Counted from the stretch's first letter, positions 8,425-20,299 are shown. The stretch: DNA of 64,000 bases from Streptomyces sp. NBC_01237 (GCF_035917275.1 NZ_CP108508.1:434001-498000), one strand, 5' to 3'. Translations and numbers: made by a program. The notes: generated by a model from the sequence alone, not told the origin.

Positions 8425-9276
8425 TCAGCTGCCCAGGCGGCGCTTGCTGAGCCAGGCGACCATCTCGGGGTCGTGGTGGTCGAAGAACAGCGTCGTACCG
8501 GTTTCCAGGTCGGCGATCCGGGCCATCTGAGCGTCGGTGAGTGCGAAGTCGAAGACGTCGAAGTTCTGCGCCATCCGGTCGGGGCTGACCGTCTTGGGGA
8601 TCGTGACGATGCTCCGCTGGATCAGCCAGCGGAGTACGACCTGGGCTGCGGACTTGTCGTGTGCCCTACCGATCTCGCTCAGGACGGGGTGGGTGAACAG
8701 GTCGTTCTTGCCTTCGGCGAATCCGCCCCAGGACTGGTGCTGGACTCCGTGCTCACGCATGAGGTCGTGGTCGGCGGTGCGCTGGAAGAAGGGGTGGGTC
8801 TCGATCTGGTTGACCGCGGGGGTGATCTCGTTGTTGAGGATCAGGTCCAGGAGCCGGTCGGGGTAGAAGTTGGCGACGCCGATCGCCCTGGCCAGGCCCT
8901 CGCGGTTGAGTGCTTCCATCGCGCGCCACTGGCCATAGACGTCGCCGTAGGGCTGGTGCATCAGGTACAGGTCGACGTGGTCCAGGCCCAGCTCGGTCAG
9001 GGACGTCTCGAAGGCGCGGCGGGTGTTCTCCTCGGCCTGCGCGTCCTGGATCCACAGCTTGGTGGTGACGAACAGTTCCGCGCGCGGAATCCCACTCTTC
9101 TCGATGGCCCGGCCGACGGCACCCTCGTTGCCGTACGCTGCCGCGGTGTCGAGGAGCCGGTAGCCGACCGCGAGGGCGTCGGTGACGGCCTGTTCGGTCT
9201 TCTCCGGCGGGATCTGGTAGACGCCGAAGCCGAGGACCGGCATCTCGATGCCGTTGTTCAGGGTGACGGTCTGCAT
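8425..9276 (-). CDS. Aldo/keto reductase (diketogluconate reductase-like)
   Basis: 283 residues, a full-length AKR barrel starting [19 protein letters not shown]. The catalytic tetrad is intact: Asp43 and Tyr48 (DTAAAYGNE), Lys73 (TTKLW) and His107 (LMHQP). The NADPH end is present ([13 protein letters not shown]). The sequence type resembles bacterial AKR5 enzymes, which reduce 2,5-diketogluconate, methylglyoxal and other carbonyls. The substrate is not predictable. It is the last gene of a minus-strand run, 62 bp after a second AKR, with a zinc ADH upstream. This redox trio is probably controlled with the divergent XRE regulator at 12238. Confidence 0.93.
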   Translation of the reverse strand: MQTVTLNNGIEMPVLGFGVYQIPPEKTEQAVTDALAVGYRLLDTAAAYGNEGAVGRAIEKSGIPRAELFVTTKLWIQDAQAEENTRRAFETSLTELGLDHVDLYLMHQPYGDVYGQWRAMEALNREGLARAIGVANFYPDRLLDLILNNEITPAVNQIETHPFFQRTADHDLMREHGVQHQSWGGFAEGKNDLFTHPVLSEIGRAHDKSAAQVVLRWLIQRSIVTIPKTVSPDRMAQNFDVFDFALTDAQMARIADLETGTTLFFDHHDPEMVAWLSKRRLGS

Positions 9277-9338
9277 GTGGATCTTCCTTGTCGTTCGGTG
9301 CGTGGGAGCCGTCGGGCAGCCGGGCGGGGTGAGCGGCC

Positions 9339-10316
<978 letters not shown>

Positions 10317-10462
10317 GTCCGTGATTCTCCTGAGGGAGTTGAACTCGGATGGAACGGTTGTTGCCGACGTTCATGTGGGCCGCGGCATGGCTCTTCGCGT
10401 GGGTGTCCGCTCCGCCGGGCGCGGCGGGCATCGCAATGGCCGCGAGCTCGACTTGCGTACGG

Positions 10463-11500
10463 TCACGGGCGCACCACCACCTTCAGCCGACTCCGGTCGT
10501 CCATCGCCTTGTAGGCGTCGGCGACCTGCTCGATGCCGACCTCGGCGTCGAACACCCGACCAGGATCGATGCGGCCCTCCAGCACGTCGGGGATGGCCTG
10601 CTCGATGTAGGCGCGCACGGGTGCCGGGCCGCCGGTCAGCCCGGCGTTCTTCCCGAACAGCGAGCCGAAGCCGACCGGGGCCTCCTCGTACTGCGGCACG
10701 CCGACACGAGAGATGATCCCGCCTGGCCGGACGATGCCGTACGCCTGCTCGTAGGCGGGCATCAGTCCGACGGCCTCCAGCACGACGTGCGAGCCCTCGC
10801 CGCCGGTCAGGTCCATCACCTTGGCCACCCCTTCCTCGCCACGTTCGGCCACGACCTCGCTCGCGCCCCATTCGCGGCCCAGGTCGGTGCGGGAGGTATG
10901 GCGGCCCATGAGAATGATCTTCTCGGCTCCCATGCGCCGGGAAGCCAGCACGGCGGACAGGCCCACCGCGCCGTCGCCGATCACGGTCACCGTCCTGCCG
11001 GGCTCGACCCGGCCCATGTGGGCGGCGTGGTAGCCGGTGAGGTAGACGTCGCTCAGGGCGAGGAGCGAAGGCAGGAGCGCCGCGTCCACGCCTGCGGGGA
11101 TCTTCACCAGGGTGCCGTCGGCTTGCGGGACGCGGATGGCCTCGGCCTGCGCGCCCCCGACGCCGCCGGTGCCGTACCAGCCTCCGTGCGGGCAGGCGGT
11201 GTGGAAACCGTCGCGGCAGATCGGGCAGGTGTTGTCGGCGAACGCGAACGGCGAGACAACGAAGTCGCCCGGCTTGAGGCCGACGACCTCCGGGCCCGTT
11301 TCCTCAACGACGCCGAGGAACTCGTGCCCCATCGGCACGCCCTCGTCGGTCCTGGCCATGGAGCGGTACGGGTGCAGGTCGGAGCCGCAGACGCAGGCCA
11401 GCGTGATCCGGACGATCGCGTCCGCGGGCTCGACGATCCGCGGGTCGGGCGCGTTCTCGACCCGCACGTCGCCGGGTCCGTACATGAAGGTGGCACGCAT
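10463..11500 (-). CDS. Zinc-dependent alcohol dehydrogenase (MDR superfamily)
   Basis: 345 residues from the ATG at 11500 (MRATFMYGPGD), the usual N-terminus of the family; the longer upstream frame lacks family residues. Catalytic zinc ligands are Cys38 (VCGSD) and the GHE motif (MGHEFLGVV). The structural-zinc loop 'CPICRDGFHTACPHG' holds three Cys instead of the classical four, so structural zinc may be altered. The Rossmann motif is VIGDGAVGLSA. Known reaction: NAD(P)-dependent alcohol/aldehyde interconversion. It is first of three co-directional redox genes. Confidence 0.92.
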   Translation of the reverse strand: MRATFMYGPGDVRVENAPDPRIVEPADAIVRITLACVCGSDLHPYRSMARTDEGVPMGHEFLGVVEETGPEVVGLKPGDFVVSPFAFADNTCPICRDGFHTACPHGGWYGTGGVGGAQAEAIRVPQADGTLVKIPAGVDAALLPSLLALSDVYLTGYHAAHMGRVEPGRTVTVIGDGAVGLSAVLASRRMGAEKIILMGRHTSRTDLGREWGASEVVAERGEEGVAKVMDLTGGEGSHVVLEAVGLMPAYEQAYGIVRPGGIISRVGVPQYEEAPVGFGSLFGKNAGLTGGPAPVRAYIEQAIPDVLEGRIDPGRVFDAEVGIEQVADAYKAMDDRSRLKVVVRP

Positions 11501-11568
11501 GGATGATCTTGCCTTTCGTACCTGTGGAGAGTTGTTGAGCTGGTGAAGTCCGGCGGCCTCTGAGCTGG

Positions 11569-11940
11569 TCAGCGTGGTTCGAGCCGGAGGGTGGAAATGC
11601 GGGCCCGGTGGGTCAGGACGTGCTCGACAATGCTCGGGTAGTGCCCGCACTTCTTCCGGTAGGCGGCGTCCACCGCCGGGTACTCGCCGGGGTCGGCCTG
11701 GTGGAAGGTGGCGTCCTGCCGGACGCCGCCGGCTTCGATGCGACCCCGGCTACGGGAGCGAGCCCCCCGATACCAGGGGCCGGCGGGGCCTTTGACCGAG
11801 CGGACGTACAGATGGCCGCCGGAGCGGACCACCCACATCGTCACCGGAGCGCGCAGGGTGCCGTTGCCCCGTTCGGAGGCAAGGTCCAGCTCCTCAGCCG
11901 CAGCGATCTTCTCCAGATCCGATCCGTTCCAGTCCACCAT
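11569..11940 (-). CDS. DUF2255 family protein
   Basis: 123 residues. The start MVDWNGSDLEKIAAAEELDL and the core 'VTMWVVRSGGHLYVRSVKGP' followed by 'GPWYRGARSRSRGRIEAGG' match DUF2255, a small flavin-split-barrel-like family. Members often sit beside oxidoreductases, and their biochemical role is not known. It lies 68 bp upstream of the zinc ADH on the same strand and is likely co-transcribed with the reductases. Confidence 0.85.
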   Translation of the reverse strand: MVDWNGSDLEKIAAAEELDLASERGNGTLRAPVTMWVVRSGGHLYVRSVKGPAGPWYRGARSRSRGRIEAGGVRQDATFHQADPGEYPAVDAAYRKKCGHYPSIVEHVLTHRARISTLRLEPR

Positions 11941-12237
11941 GATCGTTCCCTTCCGCTGGGCAGGGCCGAGAGCCAGGGCTCCGCTCGGCCGTGTCGCTTT
12001 CCATCACATCCACCGTGGCCCGCCGGAACGAGGCACGCCATCGAGACAGCACCGGCCCGAGCGGGGCCGGTACGGGGACGGCGGGCACCCGTTCCCGAGC
12101 ACGGGGCGACACGCTCAACCCTGCCCCGCCTCGCCTGACAGAGGCAGGCCGAGATGTGCCAGGGGGTAGCCGGCGGGGGTGTGACAGGGCCCCCCTCGAC
12201 GGGCGCATCGCACCGTCGACGGGCGGACACTGTCGAT

Positions 12238-13125
12238 ATGGCACCCGAGCACCACAGCGGCGACGACGAACTGGGACGCTTCCTGCGCGCCCGCCGCACC
12301 CAGACCAGTCCCCAGTCGGCCGGCCGCACCCCCGGGCCGGGTGTACGCCGCACCCCCGGGCTGCGCCGTGAGGAGCTGGCCACGCTGGCCGGGGTCAGCA
12401 TCGACTACTACACCCGTATGGAACGCGGCAAGGAGACCCGCCCCAGCCCGGCAGTCATCGACGCCCTCGCCCGCGCCCTGCAGCTCGACGACGCCGAGCA
12501 CCAGCATCTGCGCGACCTCGCGGTCCGGGCCGCACGCTACGCGCCCCGGACCGCCCCGACGCCGAGCCGGACCGTGCGCCCGCACCTGAAGCTGCTGCTG
12601 GAGACGGTGCGACCGAACCCGGCCTACGTCGTCAGCCGCAGCATGGACGTCCTGGCGCACAATCCCGGCGGCCTCGCGCTGTACGCGGGCATCGACGACT
12701 GGCCCGCCACCCGGCGCAACCTCGCCCGCTACCTCTTCCTCCACCCCGCCGCCCGCGAGGTCTTCCCCGACTGGGACAACCAGATCCGCGGCTGTGTCGC
12801 CCGCCTGCGCGCCCTGGCCGGCACCGACCCCGACGCCCCCGATCTCACCCAGCTCGTCGGCGAGCTGCTCCTCAAGAGCCCGGACTTCGCCGGACTGTGG
12901 GAACGCTACGAGGTCACTGGCCGCAAGATCACGACCAAGACCTTCCAGCACCCCCAGGTAGGCAGAATCACCCTCAGCTTCCAGGGCATGGCCCTCGAAG
13001 GCACCCCCGGCCATCGCATGGGCATCTACACCGCCGAACCCGGCACTCCCGACCACGACGCGATGCTCCTGCTCGACCTGGCCGCTCCGCACCGCGCCGA
13101 GCCGCCGTCCAAGCACGAGCGGTAA
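12238..13125 (+). CDS. XRE-family regulator with MmyB-like ligand domain
   Basis: 295 residues from ATG 12238. An N-terminal XRE HTH (LGRFLRARRTQ, then 'GLRREELATLAGVSIDYYTRME', about 15-75) is followed by the MmyB-type domain (about 110-275; 'NPAYVVSRSMDVLAHNPGG', 'RNLARYLFLHPAAREVFPDW') that binds fatty-acid-like ligands in characterised members. This architecture in actinomycetes usually controls an adjacent divergent oxidoreductase. Here the DUF2255/ADH/AKR genes start 298 bp away on the other strand. Regulation of them is inferred from layout only. Confidence 0.92.
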   Translation: MAPEHHSGDDELGRFLRARRTQTSPQSAGRTPGPGVRRTPGLRREELATLAGVSIDYYTRMERGKETRPSPAVIDALARALQLDDAEHQHLRDLAVRAARYAPRTAPTPSRTVRPHLKLLLETVRPNPAYVVSRSMDVLAHNPGGLALYAGIDDWPATRRNLARYLFLHPAAREVFPDWDNQIRGCVARLRALAGTDPDAPDLTQLVGELLLKSPDFAGLWERYEVTGRKITTKTFQHPQVGRITLSFQGMALEGTPGHRMGIYTAEPGTPDHDAMLLLDLAAPHRAEPPSKHER

Positions 13126-13206
13126 CCAGCTGCGCGCCCGTCCGCGCAGCGAGTGGCAGCCGAAGCGGGCTCCCCGGGGGAAGGTGAGCGCGCGCTCTTT
13201 CGCGTC

Positions 13207-13890
13207 TCAGAGTTGCGGGACCGGCAGCAGAACCAGCGGAAGCGTTCCGGCTTCCACCACGCCCCGGTCGATCGTGAGGCCGCAGTAGTCGCCCACACCG
13301 CCGAACACGCGAGCCGAAATGTCACGGTGGTGCTCCTCGAAGTAGCGCGACGCCTCCTCCTGGGTGTGCATGCCGTCGTAGGCGGTGGGGAAGACAGCCC
13401 CGGCAGCGTGCAGGGCGATGTCGAGCTGCGAGTTCCGGCCGGTGCTCTCGGCGAACTCGGCCTGCCAGGTGCGGCCGTCGTCGCCCGGCGCGTGCAGGAT
13501 CCGGGAGGGGCCGGGTCCGAGGTTCAGGGTGAGACAGATGATCTCCTCGCCGACGAGGGGATCCATCTCCGGTACCTCGCGGAAGCCGAGGGACCAGGTG
13601 GCGGCCCATGTGTCCTCCAGGACGTAGAGCCAGCTGCCGCAGGTGCCGTACATCGCGCGGCTGACGTCCCCCATGTCCGCGGGCACGGCGAGATCGTGAC
13701 GCTCCGTGTACAGGTCCCCGCATGCGAGCTGCTCAGGATCCGCGCCGAGCCGGACGAGGAACTCTTCCATGTCCACGCCGCGGGCCGCCGTCAGGGAAAT
13801 ACCGTGGAGCATCCCCGGCATACGGCCCTTCGCGTCCTGGTAGGCGTGCTCGCCGATCCACCGCAGACCCGAACCGCGTTGATCCCTCAT
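13207..13890 (-). CDS. Hypothetical protein, DUF6461-like
   Basis: 227 residues, soluble and acidic, with no signal peptide. The pattern 'ISLTAARGVDMEEFLVRLG', then 'WLYVLEDTWAATWSL' and 'DIALHAAGAVFPTAYDG', resembles the DUF6461 family of Streptomyces proteins, whose function is unknown and which are often found singly. The start at 13890 has no convincing RBS; MPGMLHGISL, about 22 codons in, is an alternative. Family assignment is tentative. Confidence 0.65.
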   Translation of the reverse strand: MRDQRGSGLRWIGEHAYQDAKGRMPGMLHGISLTAARGVDMEEFLVRLGADPEQLACGDLYTERHDLAVPADMGDVSRAMYGTCGSWLYVLEDTWAATWSLGFREVPEMDPLVGEEIICLTLNLGPGPSRILHAPGDDGRTWQAEFAESTGRNSQLDIALHAAGAVFPTAYDGMHTQEEASRYFEEHHRDISARVFGGVGDYCGLTIDRGVVEAGTLPLVLLPVPQL

Positions 13891-14433
13891 ACGATCAATC
13901 TATGGGACGGGCGCTTCAGAAGGCAGGGTCCGTGGTGGGGCAACGCCAGTCCGCCGCGTCGATAGCACTACCGTCCGCGTCACTGAGGTGGAAGCAGTTG
14001 AGGGGGGATCAGCGCGCCGTGCACTCCTTGGGAGCTGTCTTCGCCCGTCGCAGGCTTGTGCCGGTGGGAAACAGCCCTGCTTGACAAGGGTGGCCTCCCC
14101 CTCCCCGTCCCCCTCCACCGGAACACCCCCGGGAACTCCTGGTCGAGGAGGGCCATTCCACTCGGAATGGTCTGTTGGTGAGTCAGGCCCATGAACATCA
14201 TAGAGGGCGTCAACTCAGCCGAGGTGTACGGCTCCCGCTCCCCGTCGAGACAGTCCTGCAGCGCTGATCCGGCTCCCGTCGGCGACGCACCGATGGCAGC
14301 CGTGGCCGGAGCAGCGCCGCCGACAGTGACTCGGCTGCGAATCCCCTTTCCAGGGGGAAGTCGGGGCAGATCTGTCGGGTTCACCAAGCGTGCCCGGCCG
14401 GACGGGCCGTGAGCCGACCGGCCGGGTCAGCCC
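13891..14433. other. 543 bp without a supported gene
   Basis: Short reading frames on both strands have no recognisable content. Features seen are a C-rich run near 14097-14117 and a small dyad ccattcc (14153-14159) / ggaatgg (14164-14170). The region follows the small secreted protein gene on the minus strand and could hold its terminator or debris. Confidence 0.4.
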
Positions 14434-14748
14434 TCAGCCCTGTGCGGGCTTGTGCGGCAGGCAGGTCACCCCGATGCCGGTACCCGGGGAGACAGTGACG
14501 CCGAGCAGGCCGAGGAGACCGGCAACCGCGGGGTCGTCGGAGTTTTTCAGGGACTTGCAGTCCTGGTTCGCCGGCTTCTCCTTGGTAGCGGGTGCACAGT
14601 CAACAGCCACCACACCATTGAGGTCCGGGCCCGAGCAGTGCAGTTCTACCGCGGGCTCGGCCGCGGAAGCCGGGAAAGCACCATGGGACAGCACGACGGC
14701 CGTCGCGATGACGGCGGGCGCCACGAATCGGCGGGAATTCTTGATCAT
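14434..14748 (-). CDS. Small secreted four-cysteine protein
   Basis: 104 residues from the ATG at 14748 (MIKNSRRFVAPAVIATAVVL), with a signal peptide cleaved after PASA near residue 29. The mature part (about 75 residues) has four Cys (LHCSG, VDCAP, QDCKS, VTCLP) and a hydrophobic Gly/Val/Leu stretch (AGLLGLLGVTVSPG). Four Cys in a short hydrophobic exported protein recalls surface proteins of aerial hyphae (chaplins have two Cys), but no chaplin or rodlin motif is present. Function unknown. Its promoter faces ureAB. Confidence 0.7.
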   Translation of the reverse strand: MIKNSRRFVAPAVIATAVVLSHGAFPASAAEPAVELHCSGPDLNGVVAVDCAPATKEKPANQDCKSLKNSDDPAVAGLLGLLGVTVSPGTGIGVTCLPHKPAQG

Positions 14749-15071
14749 GCCGACTTCAACGAGGATCGCCCGCCCCGGACACGGAGCCGCGCAGAGCGTG
14801 GGTGTGACACCAGCCACGACACCTCACTGAACACCCCTTCACGGACACACAGTTCGGCATCTCTGCCCCACCCCCATCTCACAGCGGGGTGCCGAATATG
14901 CATGCTGCCGCTCACATTTCACTCGATCGTGTACGCGGTCCGTGCTCGGGAGCACTCCTCATGCCTCTTCCGCCAAGGATCAACGAGCGTCCGGCGCCAT
15001 GCGGGGGCGTGTGCCGCGTTCTTGGTATGCCCGGCCGCACGTACTGTCCGAATCAAGAGAATCGACTCATT
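14749..15071. promoter_or_regulatory. Divergent region between secreted protein and urease operon
   Basis: 323 bp with lower GC near 14880-14935 than the surrounding genes. It must hold the urease operon promoter. No clear -35/-10 pair, operator or NikR-like dyad was recognised. A purine-rich AAGAGAA (about 15053-15061) precedes the GTG at 15072 and is the only SD-like sequence. Confidence 0.35.
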
Positions 15072-15887
15072 GTGCACTTAACTCCGCACGAGCAGGAACG
15101 CTTGCTGATCCATGTGGCGGCCGACGTGGCGCGCAGACGCCGCGACAGCGGGCTGCTGCTCAACTATCCCGAAGTGATGGCCCTGTTGACCGTGTACGTC
15201 TTCGAGCAGGCGCGGGCCGGCAAGACGGTCAGCGACATCATGGACTCGGGTCGGCAGTTGTTCAGCCGTGACGAGGTGATGGACGGCGTCCCGGAGATGA
15301 TCAAGAACGTGCAGGTCGAGGCCACGTTCCCGGACGGCACGAAGCTGGTCACGATCCACGATCCCTTCCCGGAGGCCGCAGAGGAGCCCGAGGTGTACCC
15401 GGGCAGGATCGAACACCCCGAGCCGCCGCGGGAGCCTGACTGTCCGGTCGACTGCGCGGGCAACGGCAAAGACCCGTCGTCGTGCTGTGACCAGTGCCAG
15501 GACGCGGCTTCCTGGCACGAGGCGATCACGTTCAACGCAGACCTCCAGGAAGAGGCCGTCGAGCTGCCGGACGGTGGCGGGATCAGTAGGGGCAGGACAA
15601 GGATCAAGGTGCGGAACATGTCCGACCGCCCCATCCAGATCGGTTCCCACTACCACTTCCCCGACGTCAACCCGGGGCTGAAGGTCCTCAAGGTCGAAGT
15701 GCCTTCCGGTCCGGAACTGACGCCGCCACAGGAGCTCAAGGACTGTGAGGCGGCACAGATGCGCCGGCTCAACATCGCCGCCGGCACGTCCGTGCGCTTC
15801 GAGCCGGGCGACGTGTGCTGTGTCGAACTGGTGGAGATCCAGGGGGACCGACAGGTCGAAGGGCTGCGCGGGGTGACGCACCGATGA
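15072..15887 (+). CDS. ureAB: Urease gamma-beta fusion subunit (UreAB) with Cys-rich linker
   Basis: 271 residues from GTG 15072 ([20 protein letters not shown]), the conserved UreA start. Residues 1-100 are the gamma subunit ([43 protein letters not shown]). Residues about 165-271 are the beta subunit ([36 protein letters not shown]). Gamma-beta fusions are known, for example H. pylori UreA. The linker (about 101-160) is unusual: Cys124, 128, 138, 139 and 142 are clustered, with more Cys at 225, 249 and 250 inside the beta part, which normally lacks them. Codon 3 is the rare TTA (15078-15080). The TGA overlaps the ureC ATG. It assembles with UreC into the nickel enzyme that hydrolyses urea to ammonia and carbamate. 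Confidence 0.93.
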   Translation: MHLTPHEQERLLIHVAADVARRRRDSGLLLNYPEVMALLTVYVFEQARAGKTVSDIMDSGRQLFSRDEVMDGVPEMIKNVQVEATFPDGTKLVTIHDPFPEAAEEPEVYPGRIEHPEPPREPDCPVDCAGNGKDPSSCCDQCQDAASWHEAITFNADLQEEAVELPDGGGISRGRTRIKVRNMSDRPIQIGSHYHFPDVNPGLKVLKVEVPSGPELTPPQELKDCEAAQMRRLNIAAGTSVRFEPGDVCCVELVEIQGDRQVEGLRGVTHR

Positions 15888-17926
15888 GCAACGGCTCAAG
15901 CGCCTCGTCGAGCAGCGGGTCGGCCGACTCGCGGGAGAAATCGACGCCGAGCAACTTACTGAAACGGGCCGATTACACCGCCCTGTACGGACCCACCACC
16001 AAGGACCGCGTCCGCCTGGCCGACACCGATCTGACGATCGAGATCGAGGCCGACTGGAGCGGCGGGCCGCAGCACAGCGGCAACGAGATGATCTTCGGTG
16101 GCGGAAAGGTCATCCGTGAGTCGATGGGCATGTCGCACATCGCGAGGGACAGGGCCCCTGAGGGCCGCGAGCCCGTGGACACGGTCATCACGGGTGCGCT
16201 GATCCTCGACTGGTGGGGTGTGGTGAAGGCCGACGTCGGTATCCGCGACGGCAGGATCGCCGCGATCGGCAAGGCGTACAACCCCGAGACGATGGATCCG
16301 ATCCTCGATTTCGAGATGCCGAAACGCTGTGCCCCGGACGGTCACGAGGGAGAAGCGCAAGGAGCGGTCCAGGGCCGGGGGCTGCCGGAACCGTCGAACT
16401 TCGTGGTGGGCCCGAGTACCGAGGTCATCTCCGGCAACGGGCGGATCCTCACCGCGGGCGGCGTGGACACGCACGTCCACTTCATCTGTCCGGAGCAGAT
16501 CCACGAGGCTCTTGCCTCGGGCGTGACCACGCTCATCGGTGGCGGCACCGGTCCCGCCGAGGGCAGCACGGCCACCACGGTGACCCCGGGGGCGTGGCAC
16601 ATCACCCGGGTTTTCGAAAGCCTGGACGAGTACCCGGTCAACATCGGCCTGCTGGGCAAGGGCAGCACGGTGAACGAGGATGCTCTCCTGGAACAGGTCG
16701 ACGCCGGGGTCATCGGGTTCAAGGTCCACGAGGACTGGGGCGCCACTCCCGCGGTGATCGACACGGCGCTGGACGTGTGCGAGGCCCGCGGGGTGCAGCT
16801 GGCCCTGCACGCCGACTCCCTGAACGAATCCGGTTTCCTGGAGAGCACCCGAAGCGCCTTCTCGAAGAACGGGAAGAAGCGCTCGGTTCACATCTTCCAT
16901 GTCGAGGGCGCCGGCGGTGGCCACGCACCGGACATGATCGAGCTGGTCAAGGAGGACAACGTCCTGCCCGCCTCGACCAACCCGACCCGCCCCCTGACGG
17001 TGAACACCGTCAAGGAGCACATCGACATGATGGTGGTCTGCCACCACCTCAACCCGGACATTCCGGCGGACATGGCCTTCGCCGACTCCCGCATCCGGCC
17101 GTCCACCATGGCCGCGGAGGACCTTCTCCACGACATGGGAGCCATCTCGATGATGTCCTCCGATGCCCAGGCGATGGGACGGATCGGGGAAATGATCATG
17201 CGCACCTGGCAGACCGCGCACGTCATGAAGTCCCGCTACGGCCCTCTGCCGGAGGACCTGGAGAGCGCGAAGGTCCGCCCGATCGCCAACGACACGGACC
17301 ACTCGTACAACCCGGACCGGCTGATCCCGAACGACAACTACCGGGCACGCCGCTACGTTGCCAAGTACACGATCAACCCGGCGATCACGCACGGCATCGA
17401 CGGGCATGTCGGTTCCGTGGAGATCGGCAAGTTCGCCGACCTGGTGCTGTGGGAGCCGAAGTTCTTCGGCGTCAAGATGCACATGGTCCTCAAGGGCGGG
17501 CAGCTCGCGTACGCGCAGGTGGGCGACGCCAACGCCTCGATCACGACGCCGCAGCCCTACCTGCCCCGGCAGGTCTGGGGAGCGACCGGCCGTGCCACCC
17601 GGAGCAACTCGGTCAACTTCGTGGCCGACAAGGAAGTGGCCGACCGCCTCAACTCCGGCGGAGACTCTGCCGCCGACGGGCCGTACCCGAAGGGCCTCGG
17701 CCTCGACAAGAAATTCGTGGAGATCACCAGCACCCGGGGCGTCACCAAGGCCGACATGAAGCTGAACGACACGGTGCCAAAGAGCCTTGAGGTCGACCAC
17801 AACAGCTTCGAGGTCACCATCGGCGGAGCGACCACGGGGGACGCCCGGACGGAACTCAACGGGGCGACTGTGCCACGCGCCTACGTCACTGAAGTACCCA
17901 TGGCACAGCGGTACTTCCTCTTCTGA
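15884..17926 (+). CDS. ureC: Urease catalytic alpha subunit (extended)
   Basis: 680 residues from ATG 15884, overlapping the ureAB stop (ATGA). All active-site residues are present: His197 and His199 (HVHF), the nickel-bridging carbamylated Lys280 (GFKVHEDWG), His309 (LALHADS), His339 ([13 protein letters not shown]), the flap Cys386 ([11 protein letters not shown]) and Asp427 ([11 protein letters not shown]). Typical UreC is about 570 residues. The extra length comes from a Ser-rich N-terminal extension (residues 2-30), an insertion at about 145-180 ([19 protein letters not shown] region, before [19 protein letters not shown]), and a longer C-terminal stretch before PMAQRYFLF. Codon 25 is TTA (15956-15958). 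It should be a functional, divergent urease. Confidence 0.95.
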   Translation: MSNGSSASSSSGSADSREKSTPSNLLKRADYTALYGPTTKDRVRLADTDLTIEIEADWSGGPQHSGNEMIFGGGKVIRESMGMSHIARDRAPEGREPVDTVITGALILDWWGVVKADVGIRDGRIAAIGKAYNPETMDPILDFEMPKRCAPDGHEGEAQGAVQGRGLPEPSNFVVGPSTEVISGNGRILTAGGVDTHVHFICPEQIHEALASGVTTLIGGGTGPAEGSTATTVTPGAWHITRVFESLDEYPVNIGLLGKGSTVNEDALLEQVDAGVIGFKVHEDWGATPAVIDTALDVCEARGVQLALHADSLNESGFLESTRSAFSKNGKKRSVHIFHVEGAGGGHAPDMIELVKEDNVLPASTNPTRPLTVNTVKEHIDMMVVCHHLNPDIPADMAFADSRIRPSTMAAEDLLHDMGAISMMSSDAQAMGRIGEMIMRTWQTAHVMKSRYGPLPEDLESAKVRPIANDTDHSYNPDRLIPNDNYRARRYVAKYTINPAITHGIDGHVGSVEIGKFADLVLWEPKFFGVKMHMVLKGGQLAYAQVGDANASITTPQPYLPRQVWGATGRATRSNSVNFVADKEVADRLNSGGDSAADGPYPKGLGLDKKFVEITSTRGVTKADMKLNDTVPKSLEVDHNSFEVTIGGATTGDARTELNGATVPRAYVTEVPMAQRYFLF

Positions 17927-18038
17927 CCGGGCCGGACCCCGCCCTGCCGAGCGCCGTCACTGCCGCTGTGGCCCGGGCGGGGTACCCGCACGGGCCACAG
18001 CACACACCATCCGACCCTCCGAAAGGCAGCCGCTCGCC

Positions 18039-18713
18039 ATGAGCCGAGCCGCACTGCTCCTGCTGGCCGACGGCCGCTTCCCGGCCGGCGGGTACGCCCA
18101 CTCCGGCGGCGTCGAATCCGCGATCGCCCACACAGCCGTACACGACATCGACAGCCTCGAAGCCTTCTGCCGCGGGCGCCTGCACACCACCGGCCTGACC
18201 ACAGCCGGCCTCGCTGCCGCGGCCGCCGCCGGATGCGACCCGCTGAGGCTGGACGGCGCCGCCGACGCACGCACCCCCGTCCCCGCGCTGCGCGCCGTGG
18301 CCCGCAGGCTCGGGCGGCAGATGATGCGGGCGGCGCGCGCCACCTTCCCGTCCGCCGAACTCGACCGCCTGGCCGCCGAGCTCCCCCGGGGCGCCCACCA
18401 ATGCGTCGTCCAGGGCCTCGCCGCCCGGTCGGCCGGGCTCACCCCGGTGGAAACCGCCCTCGCCACGGCGTACGAGAGCGTCGGCGGCCCGGCCACCGCG
18501 GCGGTGCGCCTGCTCAGCCTCGACCCACTGGATGCCTCGCGGCTGCTGGTGCACCTCAGTACGGAGATCGACACCGTCGCCGCTGCCGCCGCCGACGCAG
18601 GGGCCCGTGCGACGACCGAGGGCGTTGACGCCCTGCCGTCGGCGTCCGCCCCACTGCTGGACATCACCGCAGAGCAGCACGCCGCCTGGACCGTGCGGCT
18701 CTTCGCCTCCTGA
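18039..18713 (+). CDS. ureF: Urease accessory protein UreF
   Basis: 224 residues from ATG 18039, preceded by a GAAAGG ribosome site. The family start [22 protein letters not shown] is clear, followed by an all-alpha protein ending TVRLFAS. UreF bridges UreD and UreG in the apo-urease activation complex and gates GTP-dependent nickel delivery. It follows ureC after 112 bp, a gap that holds no gene and no strong hairpin, so it is likely one operon. Confidence 0.92.
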   Translation: MSRAALLLLADGRFPAGGYAHSGGVESAIAHTAVHDIDSLEAFCRGRLHTTGLTTAGLAAAAAAGCDPLRLDGAADARTPVPALRAVARRLGRQMMRAARATFPSAELDRLAAELPRGAHQCVVQGLAARSAGLTPVETALATAYESVGGPATAAVRLLSLDPLDASRLLVHLSTEIDTVAAAAADAGARATTEGVDALPSASAPLLDITAEQHAAWTVRLFAS

Positions 18714-18738
18714 ACCATCCATCCTCGTTGGAGTTTCC

Positions 18739-19430
<692 letters not shown>

Positions 19431-19434
<4 letters not shown>

Positions 19435-20285
19435 GCACCGCTGCCCGACTCGCCACCCGAGGGGATTCGCCCGGACCCGCCGGCCCCGTGTCCGGCATCG
19501 GTGAGCCCTCCGGGCACCCGGACGGTGTGCGTGCCACCGCACGGATCCGCGCGACGTACAACGGACGCGTCACCACGCTCCCGCAACTGCGCGGGGACGG
19601 CCCCTTCCATCTGCGCCGTATGCGCGTCGGCGGCAGGGGCGCGACGGTGGGAATCATCGGTGCGATGAGCGCCCCCCTCGGGGGCGACCGGCTCGCCATC
19701 GACATCACCGCCGAAGACCGGGCCGAACTGGAAGTCACCACGGCCGCCGCCACGCTCGCACTGCGCGGCCCCACCACCGCCCCGGCCACCTACGACGTAC
19801 GGCTGACCGCCGGGGAGCACGCCCGGCTGCGTTGGCTGCCACAGCCGCTGATCAGCGCAGCCGGCAGCAACCTGCGGCAGACCTGCACCGTGAACCTCGC
19901 CGCCACCTCACGACTGCTGCTGCGGGAGGAACAACTCCTGGGCAGGGCCGACGAGGAGCCGGGCCACCTCGTCAGCCGCATCCGGGTCCACCACGCGGGC
20001 CGGCCGCTGCTCGACCAGTGCACCGCCTACGGGGACCCGGAGCCCGGATGGGACAGTCCCGCGGTCCTGCACGGACACCGCGCTGTCGGCCAGCTCCTGC
20101 TGGTGGATCCGGCGCTGGACGTCAGCCGCGGTCCCGTTCTGCTCCGCGACGGGACCAAGGACGGGGCTGCCGTCCTCGCACCGCTGGCCGGCGGTCCGGC
20201 GCTCCTCGCCACAGCCGTCGCACCGGACTCCTCGGCTCTGCGGGAACTGCTCGACGAAGCGCTCGGACACGCCCTCGGAAGGTAG
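19431..20285 (+). CDS. ureD: Urease accessory protein UreD (UreH)
   Basis: 284 residues from ATG 19431 (ATGA overlap with ureG). Family features are '[30 protein letters not shown]', '[25 protein letters not shown]' and '[19 protein letters not shown]'. UreD binds apo-urease and recruits UreF and UreG. The first 35 residues are Pro/Gly-rich and poorly conserved. It is the last gene of the operon, followed by a hairpin at 20300-20346. Confidence 0.9.
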
Positions 20286-20299
20286 GGCGAAGAGCACAC

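Noticed and set aside
15956..17800. 614-codon minus-strand frame opposite ureC
   Set aside because: Val/Asp/Arg-rich shadow of ureC with no motif; ureC is fully conserved on the other strand.
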